64,000 nt of DNA from Nemertoderma westbladi. Its lineage: Eukaryota; Xenacoelomorpha; Nemertodermatida; Nemertodermatidae. The stretch is from the NCBI GenBank assembly GCA_032718475.1, contig JAUCBJ010003149.1:1-64000 (forward strand), given 5' to 3'. Below, piece by piece: positions 14,101 to 26,100 of this stretch; position 1 is the stretch's first letter, and the number at the start of each line of letters is the position of its first letter. The notes beneath the pieces are model-generated. The model was not told where the DNA came from, did no database searches, and saw only the letters and a list, made by a program, of their open reading frames with translations. A program made the position numbers and the translations under genes.

Positions 14101-17100
14101 TAAGAAACAGATCCGAATTTTTTATGATTTTCTTGGAGAAATGATATTAGTGCTATTCGGAAGAAAATTGAAGTAATACCTTATTACTGTATGTATTTGG
14201 TATTTACGTAAAAAATCTTAATAGTTATTATTGGAAATTGGGGAAAGGATAAGGATTAGTGGTCATTTTTAAGTGATACTAGGGACAGAGGAACATCTGG
14301 GCGCATTTATATTTACTTGGGCGTAATAGTTGTATTCATAGTTAACACATTGTTATTTACAGTGTATATTTAATAAGAATACCACCGCAACCGAACTTTG
14401 ATAGTAAAATGTATAGCCACAGTAATCCCTTAGTAAGAACTCGTGTATAGGTCGACAAAAAGGCACTTTCATGGCGATATATGGTATACCAGTTTTTCTA
14501 AACCAACTTAGCCAGTTTAGATATTTCAGCTCAATTTAGATACCCAACTTAGAAACTTAGCCAACCAATTAGCTAATTTAGATAACTAAGCCAATTTAGA
14601 TGACTATGTCCAATTTCGACAACCAATTTTATCCAAACAAATTTAGTTTCAGTCAAATTTAGTATAAAGGAGGTAGCGATATTAGGCGTAATTATTCATA
14701 TTAGAAACGCAATAAAGCGCGCTTTTAATATTATTTAAATTTGGACTGGAATACTTAAGTATTAGCGCATTATCAAGGTAAATGTTGGGTTTAATAGATG
14801 CTTCGTGTGCACCAGCTAAGCCGACTCAAATTAAATGATTGGTACTCATTGCATTAGTTTTGCCGGATTAGGGACCATTGGGGTTTAATTTATTTCGTTT
14901 ATTTTATTTTAGTACATAAGTTAAGTGATTGAAATAAAACCTGTCAGTACTAATTTTGCTAACAAAATATTAGCTACAACGCTATTCATTTATTTATTTG
15001 ATCAGATTGATTGCAGGAAGGTTGGGCTGTATGTATATAGACACAGACTTGGTATTCGAAACACTAGGTAATCTGGTCCTATTGACAGCTGTTTGACCCA
15101 GGTTTAGCACATTCGGTATTCAGATTTATTATTAGATATTTTTGGATAAAATTATAAAAATTAAATTAGCCCGCATCCCAGTGCACACCCTGAACTACAG
15201 ATTGTTTGTCGACTGATAAGGCTTCACTTCACTACTTGAGTAATAAAATTGATTTTCCCCTTCTGGAGAGAGTAGCCCTGGTGAGGTTACACATTTGCCA
15301 CAGTTAGCAACAGCTGTACGCCCGAGAATAGGAAGATTATTCGATTCTTCCACTGTTCGCGGGTGTTCAGCAGTGGTTGGTGGACCTTAGTGGGAAGACT
15401 ACTGAGTAAAATTAGACAAGTAGTTGAGACCGCATTTAGAATGGCTCGACCTATTAGACTTTCGAAGCCCTGGAGATCAGTGCACCCAGCGAACAATTTC
15501 TAGACTCTCGAGATCCGAAGTGAGAACATTTGTGGATTCGGTTCTTATCTTTACAGCAAGTAAAGATAATTGTAGATTCTTAATTGATTTATTACTTATT
15601 AATTATTGATAATTGAATAATAATTATATGTAATAATAATTGTAATTATTAATAATTGATTTAAATTAAAATAACGAGTAAAAGTATATAAGTATATTAG
15701 TATTATTATAAGTATTAAGTATAGAATTATATTAAGTATATAAGTATTATTATTATGGATCATAAATAATTGAAATTGTAACTACTAATAGAATCAAATT
15801 GCTTTATATGTTATTAATTATTGTTATTAACTCCTTCTCCAACATAATTATTGTCTATTAAATTAACCCTATTTTTACTCTAAGTTTCTTCTTCATCCTC
15901 TTTAATCCCTTAAATCTCTGGTGTACCAATGAAGAACAGCTTCCTCCGTAACATCATGGTGACCTGATCGCAGACTTACTGCAGACTTACTGAATTCAAC
16001 TTCTGAAAGAAATTGGTAGCCCCGCACTGTCCTCAATCCCCAGCACACTGAGCCCGCACCCCAGCCACTTGGTACGGGACCCTCTTGTATATTTCACAAT
16101 TCTGTACTGTATTCATAATTTGTATCAATATCATTATCTTTTTATTCCATAACTATTTTATAGTGAATCCTTGCCATGGTATTGATTGTAATGGTAAAGG
16201 AACATGTAACAATGTAGGAGGTGGTGCTGTATGTGACTGCAGCGAAGGTTATGATTCTGTTGGTGGCACTTGTGTTGGTAAGTAATATACCGGTACTTGA
16301 TTATAGGCCATATATCAGTTCTTTATCATATTAAACAAGGGAAGTAAAGTAAAGGCGATGGTATAGATTCTATATAATTGATTTAATTAAATAATTAATG
16401 AATATATGTTAGGGATTGTATTTGAGATTGTCATTTATTTGCCCGTTCAAAAGGTTCCTTGTCAACATTGTCCTGGCTACCACCACGATCATTTAAAGTG
16501 TTTTCATTCCATTCCAAATCCATCTCCATTACAGGATTAGGTTGAATCTTGGATTGAATTATATTGATGTTCCATAGTCATGTAGTAAATTACTCTTTTC
16601 TGAGTAAGATTGATGCAATAACGCAACTTAAGAAAATAAGTTGCATGTAAATATATATTTCATTCACCATTCATCATCATTCACCATCAGTTTATTGAGT
16701 TGTTTGTTGGACTGTTTGGACATATAGAAGACTTCTGCTACCTAGGATCTTGGACTCAAATATCTGCTAATGACCTCCAAATATGAAAGGGCAACAAGGC
16801 ATAGTCTGCCTGCCTTGCTAAACTAAACTATCTAGGGTATGGAAATCATCTTGAATAAAGCCTTCTCTGGAGGTAAGGTCTTTTTCCAGGCAGCAGTAAG
16901 CCTCTGCTCTTGTGGATGCTTCTCAGGATTCATCACATAATATATCCCCACTTAACAATCAAGGAACTGTACAATCTCGGAAGCGACCGAGAATTGACAC
17001 AGCCGAGGGCCACCCAGCAGGCACTGGAGAGGTGACTTACCGGTCACTACAGAGCAGCCAGGCGAGGGAAAATGTTGTGGTCAGCCATTGACAATCCCGA

Positions 17101-20100
17101 AACGTCTTCTGAAAAACCCTGATCTTGATAATGCAGATGGATTGAAGTTATATTGCTGATTGCGAACAGTGGAGGTATTGCGTGGCATGGCCATCCCAGT
17201 AGTATGGCCAATGTATATATGTATTCGTACATAGAAGCCCCTTTCAAAATTGTGGAAGCTGCTGCGCTGAAGAGGCTCAACCCTTTGCTGATATCAAACC
17301 AAATCGCTACTAGTAGGATACTCTATCTCTGGATATTTGAATCATATATATTTTTTTAATGTTCTTCTTGCATTTTGCATTGTTTATTTTTTAATACTAT
17401 AATAAAATTATATCATATTCTAGAACATTAATCAACATTAAATAATGGAAAATTGCAAGTAAAAATTCTCGAAATTTGTCATATTGGGAGGAGGGAGGGG
17501 TTGGGGGTGGGGATGGTGGTTTGGGCTTTGGGTCCCTGAATATCGACATTATATTGGGAGATATAGTGCAATAATTAAACATATGTCAAATTATCTCATC
17601 TTATTGGGTTTTTTTAATTTCAGTCAAGTGCATTATAATATACATTAGTGTGTTCTGAAAAAACACTTTTTCCTTGGAATTTAGGTGCACTCTATTTTTG
17701 GTGTGTGATTTGGTTCTCAATCATGATATTTTAAGTAAAAAGCCGATTACTCAAAATTTAGACCCCCAGCAGCCCAAAAAATCACAAAATTTTGAAAAAA
17801 ATTCTCGAAATTTGTCATATTAGGAGGGGGGAGGGGTTGGGGATGGGGTTGATGGTTTGAGCTTTGGGTCCCTGAATATCGACGTTATATTGGGAGATAT
17901 AGTGCAATAATTATACATATGTCAAATTATCTCATCTTATTGGGTTTTTTAATTTTAGTCAAGTGCATTATAATATACATTATAGCTATATAGTAAGTAT
18001 ATTTATTAGGTAGCCTTGCACCAACATTAAATTACTATTTGTTAGAAATCGCAAACTAACAATTAATTTCTGCTTTGTTCCTCACAATTTAGAGAGTCTT
18101 TGTGATGGCGCTATGTGTAAAGATGACCAAGTTTGCCAGGCTGATCATGATGGCCACCACTGTTATTGTAGTGATCACAGTCTAGCTATAGATGAGAAGA
18201 GTGGTGAATGTAAGGCATGTGATGGAGGATCAAACATAGAGGTGTGTTCTTATGTTCAAGTTTTTTTATATGTCATTCATTAGAGTATTGAGTGGGTCAA
18301 TCACTTTTCCCTTAAATTGCTCAGGAATGGTGCCAAAAGTGGTAAATAGGGTAATTCAATAACCAAATTCAAAAATGAATTGACTTTGGTCCTGAAAATG
18401 TGGGGCAAAAGGCAAAAGTATTTCGTATCTTGGCATAGTAATTAAATCCGTTTGCATATCTCTTGAAAGGTTCTGGGTTAAACCCCGTATGGGCACCAAA
18501 GAGTTTTCGTTTCAGCACAAATGCTTTAAGTGGACTAGCCAGGCACCAAAGAGTTTTCGTTTCAGCACAAATGCTTAATGTGGACTAGCCAGAGCTCTCT
18601 ATAAAACAGAGCTCTCTATATATCTCTATAAAACGCATTATGGTTCACTGGTAATCAATCCGGTTGAGAAACAATGTTATCAAATCGCTGAACACTGCTA
18701 TCAGAAGGAGTTACCAACCTATGGTATCTACCGCCGGTATGGACCGCCGAGAGGGGGGGGGGCATAGGGGGCAAAATTTTATTATTATTATTTTATTACA
18801 CCCTTATTTTCTACAAATATTGCAATATTGTTTGGAATTTAAAACACAACTTGTTCAACTCATCATCGATGAACCCATAATTATCGATTTTGACTTTTTG
18901 TAATTTGACAACTGTAATTTGCAATTTGTAATTTGCAACTCCCTATCACCCATGACATTTGCTAGATCATCCGCATCTTCAAGGCCAGTGTCCTTTAAGA
19001 TGCATCTCAAGAAAGTCATGGGCTGTCCACCATGCTTATTCACTCCATGAGGCTGCCAAAGTACAAGATTATGCACTGGCTGGTCCTCACGGCGAAAGCA
19101 ATGTCCTGCAAAGCGGAGGCGATTTTGTTCTAGTGTCAAGCTTGGGGGAACCAATGAGACACCTCCAATGTTATATAGTGTCTGGTTGGAGATGTGTGCA
19201 TTGTACTTGACACAATGAACCCGGCGTAGCATTCTTGTGAATGTGCCATCCAGAGATTTGGTGTCCTCAGCAGTTAGAGCCCAGCATGGACTCCCATAGA
19301 GGAGTACTGGAACTACTGCTGCTCTAAATAATCGGACCTTAAGTTTCCGATTAATTCTCGGTGACTTCCAAATCCTGGAAAGCCTATTCAAGGCTGCCCA
19401 TGCCTTTCCCTTACGTATTCGAAGGTCCTCACCTGACTTCCGGATCCATGATCCCAGGTAACAGAAGTCGTCCACATGCTCAAGCATACCATCCTTTGAG
19501 CTTATGCTCATCCGATCAGAGACTTGCTGAGGACTTTCAAAGTTAACTGTCAGAATTTTGGTCTTTCTGGGGTTAATAAAAAGACCAACACTAGAAGCAG
19601 CATGTTCTAATGAGCTCGAGGAGCCGTTGGGCTCCCTCTAGTGATTCTGAGAGTACTCCTAAGTCATCAGCAAAGTCTAGATCAGTTAGGTACTTGGCAG
19701 GATTTCCTCGACTTCTGGGGCCAGTAGGTGGAGTTATCATCACCCCATCATCATTACCCATGACTCTAAGGACATGCGTAGAACATAGTCAACCACAATA
19801 ATGAACAAGAATGGTGCAAGTGTGTCTCCTTGGAGGACGCCCCATAACACTTCAAATGGTTCTGTGTCACCGTCAACAGTAGACACAAATGTTGTCGAAC
19901 CATCGTATACTGATCTGATTGCTGCAATAATTTCATCAGGAATCCCATATAATGAAAGTATGCTGAACATACGTGATCGAGAGACTGAATCAAAGGCCTT
20001 GAAGAAGTCAACAAAGATAACAGCCAGATGCCTGTCTTTCTTTTTTGATAACTCTTCAATTATCCTTCTAAGTGCCAAAATGGGCTCCATGGTCCCACGA

Positions 20101-23100
20101 CCTTTACGGAACCCATTCTGATTTCCACGGAGCAGTCTCTCAATGGGATCCCTGATGCGATTTAATAGAATTCTATTGTATAGCTTTGCAGCAATCGAGA
20201 TCAATGAGATTCCCTGAAAAGAACCATAGAGTGTTAGGTTGCCCTTCTTGGGAACTGGCACCAACTTATTTGTTTTCATTTCTTGTGGGACTCTTGTTGT
20301 TCGGTACATGTCTACTATGATGGGAAAGATGAGCTTTAAACACTCAGGTATTTTAAAGACCTCAGGGGGAACACCATATATTCCACTGGCACGATTGATT
20401 CCTCTGCAAAGGAGATATCGCCAATGGGAATATCTGGGAGTACAGACTCAGACACTTTTACTTCTATAAAGTTATCAGGCAATACCCTGTCATTATTGAG
20501 GAGCTTTTCAAAGTGGGCCTTCCAACCATTGAGGCGATTGGCTGGTGATTCAGCCTTAACCTTGGTGGTTGGTTGGCTTTTCCACCCAGTAAGCAAGTTG
20601 ATGGATTTCCATGCCTGGGATGATTGCCTGCTGTCATCAGCATCATTGATGGCATCAACCTGTTGGAGCATTAGCTCCTGTAGATTAACAGAGTACTGCC
20701 TGTGTGGGACCTAGATGCAGCCTTAACTGCATTCTTGGCCGCTGTAGTCTGTTTGAGTCAGGACTCTTTCTGCGCCTTATAAAGGTCATTCCGGCACTTC
20801 TGAATTTTGATGTCAGTCCAGGGGGCCCTTTTCCTGTTTCGAGGGTATACAGGAACTGTTTCTGCAGCTGCTAACTTGACTGCTTCTATGAAGGCAGTAT
20901 AGCCCTCACAGTGATCTGCCGCCTCAGAGGCTAAGAACCTCATACCTGTTGCTCAGCTGTAGTGTGAAGCTGGATCTCACACTTGGCTGTTGCAACAGAG
21001 AGGACCAGTCATGCCGCGGCAAGGCAGATTTCATTGTTCTGCTAGCACCCAGACTAAGTCTTACCTTGGCCACAATAAGGCGGTGATCACTGGAGAAGGG
21101 TCGAAGTGTAAATGCATTACAGTCTTGTATAGAGCTCCTGTATTTCCTACGAAACAGAATCTGGTCTATCTGGGACTTGTGACCACTGGGCCCACTATGA
21201 GTCCATAGCTTTCCAGTTCGTTTCTTGAACTGGGTTCCAGCCGAAAACAATCCATTTCCAGAGATAAAACCCTGAAGATGGACGGAATTTCGGTTAACAC
21301 TATTGCTATAGACCCAGGGCGATGTAGGTGATTGATGCAGACTTGCATTAAAGTCTCCCAGGAATGTTAAGAATGCATGCTGATCCACTCCATCAGTAGC
21401 TGCTTGTAGATTGTGGTAGAAATTTTCCACCTCCTCTACAGGGGCAACACTAGTTGGAGAGTAGCACACAATCAGAACCACCTTAGGAAACGTCTTAGCC
21501 AGTCTTCCAGAACATGAGATGTGGCAACGGATGATGCGGTTAGAGATTTGGTCTATTTTGTCCAATGCTGCATGTGCAGTTGGATTCATCAATAGACCAA
21601 TTCCACCATTGCCACTATCATCTGCTGACGCGAGGGCGAGTCGCCAACTGCCCCCCATGTCCTTAATCAGAACCTCATCAGTCTGTCCAGTCTGCATTCG
21701 GTGCTCTTGAACACCCACTGCGCTAAGAGAAAGCTTATCTGCCAAGGCAGTCAGCTCACCTTTTCGCATTGGGGACCCGAGTGTTAGGGTGTTTACTGAG
21801 GCTACTTGAATAGGCTTTCCAGGATTTGGAAGTCACCGAGAATTAATCGGACACTTAAGGTCCGATTATTTAGAGCAGCAGTAGTACCAGTACTCCTCTA
21901 TGGGAATCTATGCTGGGCTCTAACTGCTGAGGACACCAAATCTCTGGATGGCACATTCACAAGAATGCTACGCCGGGTTCATTGTGTAAAGTACAATGCA
22001 CACATCTCCAACCAGACACTATATAACATTGGAAGATGTCTCATTAGGTTCCCCCAAGCTTGACCCTAGAACAAAATCGCCTCCGCTTTGCAGTACATTG
22101 CTTACGCCGTGAGGAACGGCAGCTGCAATGCAGCATGCCGATCCTAGTAGTAGTAGAGGCTACTCTAGTGACTTGCCTCAGATTCAACAATGGCTTTGTT
22201 GGTTGGGGTGGAACATGAGAGTAGCTTCCAACTGCAGAATCCCTCTCCCCCTCTCAATCTGGCCTCCCTGGTGACCCAGAGTTTGGGCTAGAAAGGTCAT
22301 CAGGAAAGGGACTCAAAGAATTGTTAGCTGCGGCTGCTCTCTCTCCAGTCGTGGGTGAGACAGGCAGCCGGTCAGGAGATAACTGACGCCTATGAGACCG
22401 ATTGTGTCTGGTAATTCCACTGGCCTCTAGTGGCCGGACCTCCGCATTACTAATGTAATCCATAGTGGGGGTTGGGGGTGCTTTTTTGCCGAGTCAGCTC
22501 TCGGGGCAAATACCACACCCTGGGTTGCCATTCCACAGGATGGGTGTCGCAGTGGAGTCAGATATGAGGCCCATCACCCATATCTACTCTGGACGCAAAA
22601 CCTGCCTTGGTGAATTAATATCCCGCCTCAATGGTAAATTCACAATTTAGGGAAAGGAACAGGTTACAGTGGCACGTCACTTTAACAAAAACAATAAACT
22701 AAACACAATACAACAGGTTACAGTTTTATATTTGAGAGTAATCATCTGTTATTGGCGTCTAATTTCCCCTGGAGAAGGATGAATATTTATTGCGTCCGTC
22801 CCCCCCCCCCCCCCCCCCCCATATCTGTATTTAGCAGTAGCAAACAGACATTACCATACACATTAATGGTACTGCATTCTACGTACATACAATTATCGGG
22901 AAATACCGGGTAACCCGCCTCGGGTATTGCCAGCTAGTTATATTTATAAATAATCAACATTCTAAAACGTGTTATTTATCTCAAGAGTAGCTTGTCAACA
23001 ACGGTATTCCTATACAACATATATATTGCGTAGCTACACATTTACATAGACATATAAAATATGGCCACCAGCGAACAATAATTCTTGCAATCCTTTACCG

Positions 23101-26100
23101 AGCTATACTATACTATTATATTATATTATATAGTATATTATATTAATTATATATAATTTATCAATAAGGTATGTGGTTATCATTCTACGGTACTACTTGC
23201 TCTATTAGGTGTGTGGTGATCATTCTACTTGCTCCATTAAAGACAATTTGATGGTTTGTGGTTGTAACTACATCGACGATGGTAAAGGCAATTGTATTAA
23301 AGAGCCAGAACCTGAAAATGAAAAAGGTATATTAAAAATGAAAGATAATGTGATTTAAAGTTGAATATTAACATCTGTGAGTTTCTACATTTCATTACAT
23401 AGTTGCAACTACTGTGAAATTTTAATCTATACCTACAACCAGTACGTAATTTACAGTAAGTAACTACTTTCCCAGCTTAAACTCCAGTAGAGATGGGAAA
23501 AGTCACCTAAAAAAAGACAAATAAAGTAATAATGTTATTAGGTCATGATATATTTTTCCAACAAAATTAGTGACATTAATTGTCAAAGTTTAAAAGCTTA
23601 ATAAGGAAATTCATGATAATATATGATACATAAACATATTATTATTATACCTTTCAGAAGTATGTGAAGACTCGAATGGTGCCTGTCAGGGATGGGCAAA
23701 TAATAAGGGCGAATGCAGGGTCAACCCTAAGTATATGTTGAAGAGCTGCCCTATTGCCTGTCGAATGAACACTTGTTCGAATGTAGATAATGGTGAGTGT
23801 TTTACAATAGGGAACATAAATTATTAATTATAATAAATATAATATAATTAAGAATATAAGAGTTAATGGTTTATCATTGTTAGTAATAGCTGATTTATAT
23901 AAGTACTGGTAAAACAACAGCACAATCAGTATGTACAGGCGACGGTTAAAACCGTCTGACTTCCACAGTAATTAATAGCCAACTGAACACAATTAATATT
24001 GGGTAACGGATTTATACAGATTACATGGAGAGCATATCACACAGACCTAACTACACATTGACCTACCAATAGATACGCATTAATTGGCCATGTGCTGCGC
24101 CACTATTGGATGGTTTTCTCCCTCTGCCACTCCCTGTTCCCTTTTGGCCCTATGCTAGCTTCCTCCCTGAGATGAGTTATTAACTATTTCCAAGCTAGCA
24201 TTACATTGCCTTACATTCCTTCTCAGTATACAATATTATATTGGATATAGGATATTGCATACTCGGGTGTGATTCGTAAATCACTCTGTCCCCCCTTCTC
24301 TCGCTAGATGGTGTGCAGTGGATGGATCCACTAACAATTAACGTAAAATGGGCAAAATGTATTTTTATAATATTGTGAATAGGTAAAAGTCATTAAATAA
24401 TAAATAATTTTTTTTAATTATATACACTCTGTGTGGAGTAAATTTATTTATTTATTATATTATTAAAGTATATAGCATATACATACTGTAAATTAAAACA
24501 GTGTCAACTGAAATTTGGTGTAAACACCAAAATATATATAAAAAAAATCTGTTTATAAAAAAGTGAATTAAACTTAAATTGATTTGGCACCAAGCTGGGT
24601 GACAGATGGACATTTTTTGCAATGTAGTACATGGTATCTAGTTATAGATACATCATTGCAGTATTTGCAACAATAGTCCTTTGTGATTGGATGGAATGGC
24701 GTAACGTTATCACACACTTTAAATTGAAAACCATGTGCTGTGAGTCTTGTTACCAAAATGTTGATTCAATTGTAGTGGTTTCCGCCAAACATCTGAGGTA
24801 AATGCTGGCCCGAGTGAATAATTTTCCAACTCGAAATTGTCTTCGTGATCATGGCGGTAGTTCTGGTATTGTTCTAAAACCGTCGGATTAAATATCGCTT
24901 GGTTACAGTTCTCAATCAGAGTAGGACGCCCAATTAGTTTCAGGGCCATTATTGTAGCCGAGGCATTTTTTGGTAGACCTAGGAGCTTCTTTATAAATGC
25001 AAACTTAATTCTGTCCAGTTCCTTGAAATTTTCGAGAATAAAGTATTTACCAATCTCTGAGAATGCATATACAACCATCAGCAAAATTTTCATTTCAAAA
25101 ATTTTCATACCCGTAGATATTGACAACATCTGTTGGTTACTTAGGCACCCAATAGCTGCAAGTGATTTTCTCTTTTTTAATTCTACATGCTTTGAGAAAC
25201 ACAGTGACGGTTGCGACGGTTGAGAATTCCCAGGTATTCATATTGGTTAGTTACTTCAAAGTTTTGTCCAGCATATGTAAATACATCAAGTATGACAGTC
25301 GACCGGTTTTTCTAAATCTGATAATCTTTGTGTTCTTTATATTGAGTTCCATACCATTTTTTCGGCACTATTTCTCTAATTCATCTAAGGCTTGCTGGAT
25401 GTCGCTGCGTTCTTTCGAGTATATCACAAGATCATCAGCGAAGAAGATGAAGATGAACCTCAAGGATTTAGCTATTCGGCGTAGAACGATAGCCAGATCA
25501 GCTATGAACATTAAGAAGCAAGAGGGAGAGAGCCAAGATAATAATAAGAAGAAGAGAGATACCAATCTTCTGCATACGTTTCTGCTGTTGTAGTTACCGG
25601 AATCTGCATATTGTCAGGATCGTTTACATACCCAATAAGATTGCTGAAATGTTATTCTAGATCGTCTGTTGGTATTGGTGCCACTGTGTTCACAAGTTTC
25701 CCCTTAAATAAGGACCATGGTATTTCATACTGGTACCTCCAACCAGGGGCCGTCATGCTGTTGTCATCTTGGTTTTCAACATCTATGGTGTCATCACTGG
25801 TAACTGGGTCGTTGGAGTAGAAACTTTGGCTGAAACCCGACCCGATTCTTTACTGGTTAGGGTGCTTAGGTTTAGCACCAATATTCAGTGACATTCAATG
25901 CAAAAGAGGGGCATTTATAGGAAAGTTATCGGGGTTGAGACATGAGTTTGGGTTTGCCACACCCAGTACTATTACTTTTGTGCAAAAGCTATATGCGACG
26001 AGTTTTTATGGGGGGGGTTTGTGGGATTTGTTCTCGAAAGAATGTAATAAACCTTTCACAGCCTGGCAACTCTAATGTTAGAATGGTTTGGGGACTACCT

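Larger units (their letters stand above)
13838..16290. repeat. Tandem block A3 (partial; EGF exons 7 and 8)
   Basis: Third copy, collinear with A1 and A2 to just past exon 8. It has more private changes than A1 and A2 have between them: a short duplication near 15975-15990, a tcactt duplication near 15225, and ggaccattgg at about 14871. Confidence 0.9.
18937..22590 (-). mobile_element. RTE-like non-LTR retrotransposon, copy A
   Basis: Minus-strand LINE with endonuclease then RT, the same family as copies at 36.5, 43, 53, 60.7 and 61.6 kb. It is 5' truncated relative to copy B, losing everything beyond the catatctactctgg junction at about 22590. It also lacks the 3' tail: at about 18937 it switches to caatttgtaatttgc repeats. 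It is broken by several frame changes, and its 5' region carries a nested insertion of its own family at 21807-22155. Clade assignment rests on the endonuclease-RT layout and the YLGSW and GDTLAPFLF motifs and is tentative. Confidence 0.88.

Noticed and set aside
17047-17582. Several 60-77-codon frames in the intron after exon 8
   Set aside because: They overlap decayed LINE debris and G-rich direct repeats and show no conserved motif.
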